54,505 nucleotides of DNA from Clostridiales bacterium (GTDB lineage Bacteria > Bacillota > Clostridia > TANB77 > CAG-508). The translations under genes were made by a program, and so were the position numbers. The DNA lies in the NCBI GenBank assembly GCA_004553715.1, contig SFKP01000002.1, positions 1 to 54,505 on the forward strand, read 5' to 3'. Below are positions 43,678 to 51,664 of this stretch, piece after piece. Each line of letters begins with the position of its first letter. Positions within the stretch are counted from its first letter, which is position 1. Under the pieces are notes generated by a model that saw only the letters and a list, made by a program, of their open reading frames with translations, did no database searches and had not been told where the DNA came from.

Positions 43678-44682
43678 ATGGAAACTGAAATTATAAAAAC
43701 TTTAAAACAAAGAGCAAAAAAAGATGTTAAAACAATAGTATTGCCAGAAGCAGAAGATTTAAGAATATTAGAGGCAACAGATAGAATATGTAAAGAAGAG
43801 TTTAGTAAAATTATTCTAGTTGGTAATAAAGAAAATATTGTAAATAAAGCAAATGAGCATAATTTAGATATTTCTAAAGCAGAGATTGTTGAACCATTAT
43901 TAAGTGAAAAATATGAAAAATATGCGAATGACCTTTATGAATTAAGAAAACAAAAAGGTATGACATTAGAAAACGCAAAAGAATTATTAAAAAATGAAGT
44001 GTATTTTGGAATAATGATGGTTAAAGAAGGAGATGCAGATGGATTAGTTTCTGGTGCAATTCATTCAACAGCAGACACATTAAGACCAGCACTTCAAATA
44101 TTAAAAACAGCGCCAGGTACGAAATTAGTATCATCATTTTCATTAATGGTAGTTCCAGACTGTAAATATGGCGAAAATGGTGTTTTTGTATTTTCAGATT
44201 GTGGATTAAATCAAGATCCAACAGCAGAAGAATTATCAGAGATTGCAATAACCGCAGCAGATAGCTTTAAATTACTTACCAAAAAAGAACCAAAAGTTGC
44301 AATGCTTTCATTTTCAACTTTCGGAAGTGCTAAATCAGAAAGTGTAGATAAAGTAGTTCTTGCAACAAAACTTGCTAAAGAAAAAGCTCCAGATTTAAAA
44401 TTAGATGGAGAATTACAATTTGATGCCGCTATTATTCCAAGCATTAGTGAAGTTAAAGCACCAGGTAGCAAAATTAAGGGGCAAGCAAATACAATTATTT
44501 TTCCAAATTTAGATGCTGGAAATATTGGCTACAAATTAGTAGAAAGATTAGCAAAAGCTGAAGTTTATGGACCAATTTGCCAAGGAATGGCAAAACCTGT
44601 AAATGATTTATCAAGAGGATGTAAAAGTGATGATATTGTTGGAGTTGTAGCAATTACAGCAATACAAGCACAAAACATATAA
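43678..44682 (+). CDS. pta: Phosphate acetyltransferase
   Basis: A 334-residue short-form Pta converting acetyl-CoA and Pi to acetyl phosphate. IVLPEAEDLRILEATDRI at the start, DGLVSGAIHSTADTLRPALQ in the middle (about residue 120) and the C-terminal GPICQGMAKPVNDLSRGC are typical. With ackA 27 bases downstream it forms the acetate-producing, ATP-yielding pathway of anaerobes. Confidence 0.97.
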   Translation: METEIIKTLKQRAKKDVKTIVLPEAEDLRILEATDRICKEEFSKIILVGNKENIVNKANEHNLDISKAEIVEPLLSEKYEKYANDLYELRKQKGMTLENAKELLKNEVYFGIMMVKEGDADGLVSGAIHSTADTLRPALQILKTAPGTKLVSSFSLMVVPDCKYGENGVFVFSDCGLNQDPTAEELSEIAITAADSFKLLTKKEPKVAMLSFSTFGSAKSESVDKVVLATKLAKEKAPDLKLDGELQFDAAIIPSISEVKAPGSKIKGQANTIIFPNLDAGNIGYKLVERLAKAEVYGPICQGMAKPVNDLSRGCKSDDIVGVVAITAIQAQNI

Positions 44683-44709
44683 ATTCATATAAAAGAAAGG
44701 AAGAAAAAC

Positions 44710-45900
44710 ATGAAAGTTTTAGTAGTAAATTGTGGAAGTTCATCATTAAAATATCAATTAATTGATATGGAAAACGAAGAGGTTTTAGCAAAAGGATATA
44801 TTGAAAAAATAGGTCTTGCAGATTCGTTTTTAACTCATACAGCAAAAGGAGAAAAATATAAAATTGAAAAGAACATACCAAATCACGAAGAAGGTATGAA
44901 AGTAGTAATTGAACAATTACTTAACAAAGATTATGGAGTAATTAAAGACTTAAAAGAAATAGATGCAGTAGGACACAGAGTAGTTCATGGAGGAGAAAAA
45001 TTCAGCGGTTCTGTTGTAATTACAGACGCAGTCGTAAATGCAATTGAAGAATGTATTCCACTTGCACCATTACATAATCCAGCAGGAATCACAGGGATAG
45101 AAGCTTGCAAAAAAGCCTTACCAGGAGTTCCAATGGTAGGAGTATTTGATACAGCTTTTCACCAAACAATACCTGAAAAAGCATATATTTACCCAATACC
45201 ATATAAATATTATGAAGAATATAAAATTCGTAAATATGGTTTTCATGGTACATCTCATAAATTTGTATCAAAAAGAGTTGCAGAATTAGTTGGAAAACCA
45301 TTAGAAGATTTAAAAGTAATAACATGCCATTTAGGACAAGGTGCAAGTTTATGTGCTGTTAAAGATGGGAAATCAGTAGATACAACAATGGGATTAACAC
45401 CACTTGCTGGTGTTCCAATGGGTTCAAGAAGTGGAGATATTGATCCATCAATTGTAACATTTATTATGAAAAAAGAAAATTTAACACCAGATCAAATGGA
45501 TAAAATATTAAATAAAGAATCTGGAAAATTAGGGATATCAGGAGTTAGTGTTGATGATAGAGATATCGAAGCAGCAGCAAAAGAAGGAAATAAAAGAGCT
45601 CAGCTTGCTTTAGATTCATTTGTTTACCAAGTCGTAGGAAACATTGGAAAATATGCAGCACAAATGAACGGCGTAGATGTAATTACTTTCGCAGGTGGAA
45701 TTGGAGAAAATTCAAAAGAAGTAAGAAAACAAATTTGTGAATCTTTATCATTCTTAGGTGTAGAAATTGATAACGAAAAGAATAACACAAGAGGAGAAGA
45801 AATAGAAATATCAACTCCAAATTCTAAAGTAAAAGTATATATTGTGCCAACAAACGAAGAATTAATGATAGCAAGAGAAACACAAGAGTTGGTAAAATAA
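44710..45900 (+). CDS. ackA: Acetate kinase
   Basis: A 396-residue ASKHA kinase making acetate and ATP from acetyl phosphate. N-terminal VLVVNCGSSSLKYQLIDM, VGHRVVHGGEKFSGSV with catalytic Arg, DTAFHQTIP, YGFHGTSHKFV and TFAGGIGENSKEVRK are all in order. Complete and normal in length. Confidence 0.98.
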   Translation: MKVLVVNCGSSSLKYQLIDMENEEVLAKGYIEKIGLADSFLTHTAKGEKYKIEKNIPNHEEGMKVVIEQLLNKDYGVIKDLKEIDAVGHRVVHGGEKFSGSVVITDAVVNAIEECIPLAPLHNPAGITGIEACKKALPGVPMVGVFDTAFHQTIPEKAYIYPIPYKYYEEYKIRKYGFHGTSHKFVSKRVAELVGKPLEDLKVITCHLGQGASLCAVKDGKSVDTTMGLTPLAGVPMGSRSGDIDPSIVTFIMKKENLTPDQMDKILNKESGKLGISGVSVDDRDIEAAAKEGNKRAQLALDSFVYQVVGNIGKYAAQMNGVDVITFAGGIGENSKEVRKQICESLSFLGVEIDNEKNNTRGEEIEISTPNSKVKVYIVPTNEELMIARETQELVK

Positions 45901-45901
45901 T

Positions 45902-46537
45902 ATGAAAAGTGCAATAATTATATCAGGTGGAAGTTTAAATACTGCTTGGTTAAAAGAGTGGTTAAACACTAATAAATATAATTTAATAATTGCTGTAGAC
46001 AAGGGCTTAGAGGCCCTTGATTTATTAAATATAGAGGCAGATTATATAATCGGAGACTTTGATTCAATAGATACTAATGTTTTAAATAAGTATAATAAAA
46101 ATGTTATAAAACTAAATCCAGAAAAAGATTTTACAGATACTCATGAAGGATTAAAATTAGCAATATCACTAGAATGTGAAAAAGTAGATATAGTAGGTGC
46201 AATAGGAACTAGAATAGACCATGTACTTGCAAATATAAATATTTTAAAAGAACCACTAGAAAAAAATATTAAAACTAGAATTATTGATGAGAATAATCAA
46301 ATATTTCTAATAAATAGAAGCGTTAAAATTAAAAAAGATGATAATTATAAATATTTATCAATAATCCCATTAACAACAACTGTAGAAGGTATAACCCTAA
46401 AAGGATTTAAGTATTTATTAAATAATTATATACTTAATCTTGGACAAAGTATTGGCGTAAGTAATGAACAACAGAAAGAAGAAGCAACAATAGAACTAAA
46501 AAAAGGAATATTAATAGTAATATTTTCAAAAGACTAG
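45902..46537 (+). CDS. thiN: Thiamine pyrophosphokinase
   Basis: A 211-residue enzyme that forms thiamine diphosphate from thiamine and ATP. IIAVDKGLEALDLLNIEADYIIGDFDSID (split as VDKG and GDFDSID motifs), LNPEKDFTDTHEGLKLA and the GAIGTRIDHVLANI motif identify it. The ATG starts one base after the ackA stop with only a weak binding site, so translation is probably coupled to ackA. Confidence 0.93.
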   Translation: MKSAIIISGGSLNTAWLKEWLNTNKYNLIIAVDKGLEALDLLNIEADYIIGDFDSIDTNVLNKYNKNVIKLNPEKDFTDTHEGLKLAISLECEKVDIVGAIGTRIDHVLANINILKEPLEKNIKTRIIDENNQIFLINRSVKIKKDDNYKYLSIIPLTTTVEGITLKGFKYLLNNYILNLGQSIGVSNEQQKEEATIELKKGILIVIFSKD

Positions 46538-46612
46538 TTTATAACACTCACCCTCATTTACATAAAAACATAAAATATATAGAACAACATTTGAGGGGAG
46601 GATTAGAAATAT

Positions 46613-47194
46613 ATGTTACTTACAGGTAAAAAAATAGGATTTGCACTAACAGGTTCGTTTTGTACATTCGAAAAAACTATTCCCCAAATTTCACGATTGA
46701 TAGAAGAGGGGGCAGAGGTATTGCCAATAATGTCTTTTAATGCTTATAACATCGATAGCAAATTTGGACCAGCACAAGATTTTATTGATGAAATAGAGAA
46801 TATTACAGGCAAAAAGATAATTCATACAATCGAAGATGCGGAACCAATTGGACCAAAGAAAATGACAGACATAATGGTAATAGCACCTTGCTCACGGAAA
46901 CACAATACGGAAAAATGGCAAATGGAATAAACGACACACCAGTACTTATGGCAGCAAAATCACACTTAAGGAACGAAAGAAATTTAGTATTAGGAATATC
47001 TACAAATGATGCATTATCACGGAAGCGCAGAGGCAATAGGAAAACTTTTAAATAGAAAGCATATTTACTTTATACCATTCAGACAAGACAATCCAATAAC
47101 TAAACCAAGGTCAATTGTATTTAATCCACAATATTTATTATCAACAGTTGTAAAAGCACTAGAAAATGAACAGATACAGCCTATGATATTATAA
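46613..47194 (+). CDS. dpaB: Dipicolinate synthase subunit B (three CGG +1 frameshifts)
   Basis: The zero frame breaks at codon 95, and two short ORFs follow. Skipping the C of CGG at 46895, 46908 and 47020 gives one 192-residue flavoprotein-fold DpaB/SpoVFB. It then reads MLLTGKKIGFALTGSFCTF, MSFNAYNIDSKFG, IAPCSGNTIGKMANGINDTP, LRNERNLVLGISTNDAL and a C-terminal IYFIPFRQDNPITKPRS. These match SpoVFB along the full length. With DpaA (23513) it makes dipicolinate in the mother cell during sporulation. Usually dpaA and dpaB are adjacent. The ATG follows GGGGAGGA. Confidence 0.88.
46895..46897 (+). other. CGG +1 frameshift site 1 of dpaB
   Basis: TCA-[C]-GGA-AAC restores the conserved APCSGNT motif (usually APCTGNT) of the flavoprotein fold. 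Confidence 0.85.
46908..46910 (+). other. CGG +1 frameshift site 2 of dpaB
   Basis: ATA-[C]-GGA-AAA-ATG restores NTIGKMANGINDTP, only ten bases after site 1; both shifts are needed within five codons. Confidence 0.82.
47020..47022 (+). other. CGG +1 frameshift site 3 of dpaB
   Basis: TCA-[C]-GGA-AGC-GCA restores STNDALSGSAEAIGKLLN before the C-terminal strand. Confidence 0.85.
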
Positions 47195-47204
47195 TAATTA
47201 GATT

Positions 47205-47242
47205 TTTAAATGAATAGTTATAAAAATAACTATTCATTTAAA
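47205..47242 (+). terminator. Hairpin after dpaB
   Basis: A 17-bp perfect inverted repeat (TTTAAATGAATAGTTAT and complement) around AAAA, with no long T run; probable terminator or 3' stabiliser. Confidence 0.55.
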
Positions 47243-47326
47243 ATGTAGAAAAAAGTCAAAATGTATTTACAAAAATCAATTTATGTGATAAAAATTAAGA
47301 AAACAAAATAATGGAGATGTTATTCA

Positions 47327-47890
47327 ATGGGGGATATAAATGTATACACAGGACCAATGAAATGTGGCAAAACACAAAAGATATTAGATGAAGCAAGAAG
47401 ACAAGAAATAGCAGGAAAAAACATTAAGGTATTTAAGCCCAAGATTGATGACAGATTTTCAGGAGAACAATTAATTAGCAGAAACGGAAATAAAGCTAGT
47501 GCAATTGAAATTGAAAGCATTGACGAAATAAATAAATATAATGCAGATGTATATGTTATAGATGAATTTCAATTCTTAAAAGGTGACCTAAAAGAGATTT
47601 ATGACTTAGCACAAAAAGGCAAAAAGTTTTATATTGCAGGTTTAAATCTAACTTCAGAAAGAAAGCCTTTTGGCCATATGGGAGAATTGTTATGCATGTC
47701 TGATAATGTTCAAATGCTTACAGCTGTATGTGAAAATTGTAGAAATGACAATGCTATATATACATATTATACTGGGACAAGTAAAAAAGGAGATATACTG
47801 GTTGGAGAAGATTGTTATATACCATTATGTAGAAAGTGTTATGAGAAATTAACAAATGAAAAAAATAATTATACTTTTACAAAAAAATAA
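47327..47890 (+). CDS. tdk: Thymidine kinase
   Basis: A 187-residue type II thymidine kinase. P-loop GPMKCGKT (residues 9-16), the DEFQF Walker B-type motif with catalytic Glu, the lasso-loop CENCRNDNAIYTYY and a second Cys pair (PLCRKCYEKL) forming the structural zinc site. It salvages thymidine to dTMP. Confidence 0.95.
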   Translation: MGDINVYTGPMKCGKTQKILDEARRQEIAGKNIKVFKPKIDDRFSGEQLISRNGNKASAIEIESIDEINKYNADVYVIDEFQFLKGDLKEIYDLAQKGKKFYIAGLNLTSERKPFGHMGELLCMSDNVQMLTAVCENCRNDNAIYTYYTGTSKKGDILVGEDCYIPLCRKCYEKLTNEKNNYTFTKK

Positions 47891-47918
47891 TATATTATAA
47901 TGAGGTTCGTGATTAATT

Positions 47919-48647
47919 ATGGAGAATATAAATTTAGAAAATTTACCGAAGCATATTGCTATTATTTTAGATGGTAATAGGCGTTGGGCAAAAGCAAGAG
48001 GATTAACTACAAAAGAAGGCCATACAGAAGGATTTGATAATTTAGAAAGAATTGCTAAATATGCAGATGAAATAGGAATAAAATATTTAACTGTATATGC
48101 TTTTTCTACTGAAAATTGGAAAAGAAGTCAAGAAGAAGTTTCATGGCTTATGAATATCTTTAAAACAAATATAGATAGATATTTGCAAAGATTAGATAAT
48201 GGCAATATTAAAATAAGGATAATTGGTGAAAAAAGCAATGTTCCGAAAGAACTAGTACCAAGAATTGAAAAAATAATGAAAAAAACTGAAAATAATCAAG
48301 GAATGGTACTAAATATAGCATTTAATTATGGCGGAAGAGCAGAACTAGTAAATGCGACAAAGCAAATTGCACAAAAGGTCAAAGATGGTACAATAAATTT
48401 GGAAGACATAACAGAACAAATGATTTCAGATAATTTATATACAGCAGGTCAGCCAGATCCAGATTTATTAATTAGAACAAGTCACGAATTAAGAACAAGT
48501 AATTTCTTACCTTGGCAATTAACTTATACCGAATTTTATTTTCCAAAAAAGAATTGGCCAGAATTTACAAACGAAGACTTAATTGAAGCAATTAAGGTTT
48601 ATCAAGGAAGGAACAGAAGATTTGGTGCAAGGCCAGATACAAAATAA
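47919..48647 (+). CDS. uppS: Undecaprenyl diphosphate synthase
   Basis: A 242-residue cis-prenyltransferase making the C55 lipid carrier. Catalytic Asp18 in IILDGNRRWAKARGL, SxxN-like TVYAFSTENWKRS, FNYGGRAELVNA and LIRTSHELRTSNFLPWQL are typical. It heads a lipid-related cluster with cdsA and rseP. Confidence 0.97.
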   Translation: MENINLENLPKHIAIILDGNRRWAKARGLTTKEGHTEGFDNLERIAKYADEIGIKYLTVYAFSTENWKRSQEEVSWLMNIFKTNIDRYLQRLDNGNIKIRIIGEKSNVPKELVPRIEKIMKKTENNQGMVLNIAFNYGGRAELVNATKQIAQKVKDGTINLEDITEQMISDNLYTAGQPDPDLLIRTSHELRTSNFLPWQLTYTEFYFPKKNWPEFTNEDLIEAIKVYQGRNRRFGARPDTK

Positions 48648-48664
48648 AAAGAATAGGAGTTATA

Positions 48665-49468
48665 ATGAAAAAAACAAGAATTTTAACAGGACTAATTGGA
48701 TTTCCAATAGTTGCGGCAATTTTAATATTAGGCAATAAATATATAATAGATGCATTATTTTCTATTGTAATGATAATATCGCTATATGAATATTTTAATG
48801 CAGTAGGTAAAAAATATAAAGTGGTAAAAGCGTTAGGTTATATTATAGCACTTTATATACCTTTTATTCATGTAATACCAACTGAGATCACATTAAAAAT
48901 GCTTACGATATTAATACCATCAATTATAGCAATATTATTTATTAAAGTAATTGCTTCAAAAATGGAAGTTAATTTTAATGATATATCAATAGAATTATTT
49001 GGTATTTTATATATAATAGGTTTTACAGTATTTATTCCTATGTTATATGCAAGTGATAATGGCAAATTATTTATTTGGTATATATTTTTAACTGCATGGG
49101 GAACAGATACTTTTGCGTATGCTATAGGGATGAAATTTGGAAAACATAAATTAACAGTTGTAAGCCCTAAAAAATCAATAGAAGGAAGTTTTGGTGGAAT
49201 AATAGGAGCAACAATAATAGGAGTTATTTATACAATATGTATAAATAGATTTGCTAATTTAGAGATTAATTATCTTTTTATTACATTTACTATAATGTTA
49301 TTAAGCATTTTAAGTCAAATAGGCGACTTAGCAGCATCTAGTATTAAAAGATATGTTGATATAAAAGATTTTGGAAATATAATACCAGGACATGGCGGCA
49401 TATTAGATAGAATAGATAGTATAATATTTATAGCACCATTTACATATTTTATATTAACAATACTTTAA
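48665..49468 (+). CDS. cdsA: Phosphatidate cytidylyltransferase
   Basis: A 267-residue membrane enzyme with about eight helices that makes CDP-diacylglycerol for phospholipid synthesis. The signature near the C terminus reads SSIKRYVDIKDFG then PGHGGILDRIDSI, and TFAYAIGMKFGKHKL and SPKKSIEGSFGG precede it. It begins 17 bases after uppS. Confidence 0.95.
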   Translation: MKKTRILTGLIGFPIVAAILILGNKYIIDALFSIVMIISLYEYFNAVGKKYKVVKALGYIIALYIPFIHVIPTEITLKMLTILIPSIIAILFIKVIASKMEVNFNDISIELFGILYIIGFTVFIPMLYASDNGKLFIWYIFLTAWGTDTFAYAIGMKFGKHKLTVVSPKKSIEGSFGGIIGATIIGVIYTICINRFANLEINYLFITFTIMLLSILSQIGDLAASSIKRYVDIKDFGNIIPGHGGILDRIDSIIFIAPFTYFILTIL

Positions 49469-49484
49469 ATTGGAGGAGACTAAT

Positions 49485-50759
49485 TTGTTAGGAATTTTAC
49501 TAAATATTATAAAAATAGCTTTTTTATTAGGATTTTTAGTATTTATTCATGAAGGTGGACACTTCTTAATAGCAAAGCTTTTTAAAATAAAAGTAAAGGA
49601 ATTTGCAATTGGATTTGGACCAACTATATTAAGTAAACAAGGTAAAGAAACCAAATATGCATTAAGACTAATTCCACTAGGTGGATTTGTAAGTATGCTA
49701 GGTGAAAACGAAAAATCAGAAGAAGAGGGGTCATATAGTAAAGCAAATATTCCTAAAAAAATGGGAATATTAGTTGCAGGTGGCTTGGTTAACGTAATTT
49801 TTGGCTTGCTTATATATTTTATATTAATCTATAACAGTAATACTACTCTTATAGATACTACTATAAAAGAAACAGTTCCAAACTATGCAGCAGAAAAAAT
49901 TGGCATTCAAGCAGGTGACAGAATTATTAGCATAAATAATAAAAAAATAAGAATTAGAACTGATATTGATGATATATTAAACGACTATAATGAGGAAGAT
50001 GGAGAGTTACTTATCAAAATTGAAAGAAATAATACTGTGAAAGAGTTTTCAATAGCACCAACAGAATCTCAAACTAAAAATATTGGTATATATTTAGGAA
50101 TAGAAGGTAAAAACCTAAGCACAGAAATTAAGTCTGTATATGATGATAGTCCGGCAAAACTTGTAGGAATACAATCAGGGGACATCGTAATTAAAGTAGA
50201 TGATATAGAAGTACCAGATGATGCAAAAGAAGTGGTATCATTGATAGCAAATAGCAAAAATGATAGAATAAAACTAACAGTTAAAAGAAATGATGAATTA
50301 TTAGATTTTTATTTAGACCCCGTTATTTTTAAATCATACAAAATAGGGGTAGTATTTGATGTAATAAATGCAAATTTCAAAACTCGATTATATAATGCCT
50401 TTTGGGAAACTAACAGATTTTCAATATCTATTGTAGATAGTCTAAAAAAACTATTTACAGGTAAAGTAACAGTAGATCAATTAATGGGACCTATCGGAAT
50501 TTCAGAAGTTGTTATAGAAACTAAAAATTTTGAACAATTTATATATATATTAGCAATTGTATCTGTTTCTTTAGGAATAACAAATTTATTACCATTACCA
50601 CCACTAGATGGAGGGAAAATATTTATATTGCTAATAGAGACAATAAGAAGAAAGCCACTAAAAGAGAATACAGATTTAACAATACAAACATTAGGGATGC
50701 TTTTTATATTATTACTTTCACTATTTGTAACATTTAATGATGTAATTAAAATATTCTAA
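49485..50759 (+). CDS. rseP: RIP metalloprotease RseP/RasP
   Basis: A 424-residue intramembrane protease. HEGGH at residues 22-26, PLGGFVSMLGE, PDZ region (about residues 115-275, AEKIGIQAGDRIISINN and AKLVGIQSGDIVIKVDD, suggesting two PDZ-like units), and LLPLPPLDGGK with the Asp ligand near residue 370. It cleaves anti-sigma factors and signal-peptide remnants. The TTG at 49485, six bases from GGAGGAG, is preferred over the TTG at 49470, which lies before the binding site. dxr, often found between cdsA and rseP, is absent. Confidence 0.94.
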   Translation: MLGILLNIIKIAFLLGFLVFIHEGGHFLIAKLFKIKVKEFAIGFGPTILSKQGKETKYALRLIPLGGFVSMLGENEKSEEEGSYSKANIPKKMGILVAGGLVNVIFGLLIYFILIYNSNTTLIDTTIKETVPNYAAEKIGIQAGDRIISINNKKIRIRTDIDDILNDYNEEDGELLIKIERNNTVKEFSIAPTESQTKNIGIYLGIEGKNLSTEIKSVYDDSPAKLVGIQSGDIVIKVDDIEVPDDAKEVVSLIANSKNDRIKLTVKRNDELLDFYLDPVIFKSYKIGVVFDVINANFKTRLYNAFWETNRFSISIVDSLKKLFTGKVTVDQLMGPIGISEVVIETKNFEQFIYILAIVSVSLGITNLLPLPPLDGGKIFILLIETIRRKPLKENTDLTIQTLGMLFILLLSLFVTFNDVIKIF

Positions 50760-50764
50760 TGCAA

Positions 50765-50788
50765 GCTAGCTTCTAAAATGAAGCTAGC
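50765..50788 (+). terminator. Hairpin after rseP
   Basis: GCTAGCTTC / GAAGCTAGC stem with a six-base loop; no T run, so a weak terminator or an RNA end. Confidence 0.45.
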
Positions 50789-50795
50789 AATGTAT

Positions 50796-50871
50796 GCTTC
50801 TATAGCTCAGTTGGTAGAGCAACAGATTCGTAACCTGTAGGTCGGGAGTTCGATTCTCCCTAGAAGCTCCA
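50796..50871 (+). tRNA. tRNA-Thr (anticodon CGT)
   Basis: Full cloverleaf with encoded CCA: acceptor GCTTCTA / TAGAAGC, D arm GCTCAGTTGGTAGAGC, anticodon loop TTCGTAA (reads ACG), T arm GGGAGTTCGATTCTCCC. The last anticodon-stem pair is an A-C mismatch. Confidence 0.93.
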
Positions 50872-51009
50872 TAATGTGAAAAACTTATGCATTGCAGCTA
50901 ATAATGAAAAATGAATAATTTTATTTATTAAAAATAAGAGCACATTTGGAATTATTCATTGATTATTTTAAAAATTTTTTAAACTATTTCAAAAAATTTT
51001 TAAAAATAA

Positions 51010-51038
51010 TTGACAAAGCACATAACAAGTAGTATAAT
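51010..51038 (+). promoter_or_regulatory. Promoter of the tRNA-Leu gene
   Basis: Perfect TTGACA, 17 bases, perfect TATAAT. The upstream gap 50872-51009 holds only AT-rich sequence with an imperfect AATGAATAATT / AATTATTCATT inverted repeat. Confidence 0.85.
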
Positions 51039-51072
51039 CGTAAATGTCGCAAGACAAAGAAGCCAGTTAAAT

Positions 51073-51141
51073 GCAGATGTGGCGGAACTGGCAGACGCAC
51101 AGGACTTAAAATCCTGCGGTCGATTCCGGCCATCTGCACCA
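51073..51141 (+). tRNA. tRNA-Leu (anticodon TAA), variable arm missing
   Basis: Acceptor GCAGATG / CATCTGC, D arm GCGGAACTGGCAGACGC and anticodon arm CAGGA-CTTAAAA-TCCTG are those of tRNA-Leu, with encoded CCA. But only CGG separates the anticodon arm from TCGATTCCGGC. The long class II variable arm and the 5' side of the T stem are absent, giving 69 rather than about 87 bases. It could be a deletion derivative, an assembly collapse or an unusual minimal tRNA. Confidence 0.7.
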
Positions 51142-51142
51142 A

Positions 51143-51176
51143 AAGAGAGTGAAAATAAAATTTCACTCTCTTTTTT
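51143..51176 (+). terminator. Terminator after tRNA-Leu
   Basis: AGAGAGTGAAA / TTTCACTCTCT hairpin followed by TTTTTT. Confidence 0.85.
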
Positions 51177-51202
51177 ACTCTTTTTGTTAAGATAATTTTT
51201 TA

Positions 51203-51231
51203 TTGACAAAGCCAATAATGAATGGTATATT
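51203..51231 (+). promoter_or_regulatory. Promoter for the 51254 gene and prfB
   Basis: TTGACA, 17 bases, TATATT. Confidence 0.7.
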
Positions 51232-51253
51232 TATCGTAGTAGGAGGAATATTA

Positions 51254-51652
51254 ATGAATAAAAAAATATTAATAATAGGAATATCAACATTTATAATATT
51301 AATTCTTGCACTTACTGTTGTGCTTGTAAAAATAAATAAGAACAAACAAAATACAGATAAAATCACAATAATTTATATTGAAAATGAAGAAGAAAAACAG
51401 ATAGAGCTAACAGAAAAAAATGATATAAAAATAGTTAACAATTATCTAAAGACTATCAAAGAAGAAGAACCGATAGATTCAAAATTAGCTCTTGTTAATG
51501 AAATTGTTATTAAATTAGATAGCAAAGAAGAGATTATTATTCAAACTTCAGTGGAAAAATATTGTTATTTCAAAGATACAAATATAAAGAAATTAGTAAG
51601 AATGCCAGACGGTTTATTGGATTTTGTAAAAAATAAAACAAACATAAAATAA
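51254..51652 (+). CDS. Membrane-anchored small protein of unknown function
   Basis: A 132-residue protein with a single N-terminal hydrophobic segment (about residues 4-25, ILIIGISTFIILILALTVVL) and no cleavage or lipobox cysteine, followed by a charged extracytoplasmic domain rich in Lys, Glu and Ile. I do not recognise the family. ATG 51254 has AGGAGGA at the right distance; the upstream in-frame codon at 51203 overlaps the promoter and is rejected. It lies 12 bases before prfB, so the two are co-transcribed. Confidence 0.8.
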   Translation: MNKKILIIGISTFIILILALTVVLVKINKNKQNTDKITIIYIENEEEKQIELTEKNDIKIVNNYLKTIKEEEPIDSKLALVNEIVIKLDSKEEIIIQTSVEKYCYFKDTNIKKLVRMPDGLLDFVKNKTNIK

Positions 51653-51664
51653 AGGTGGGAACTT

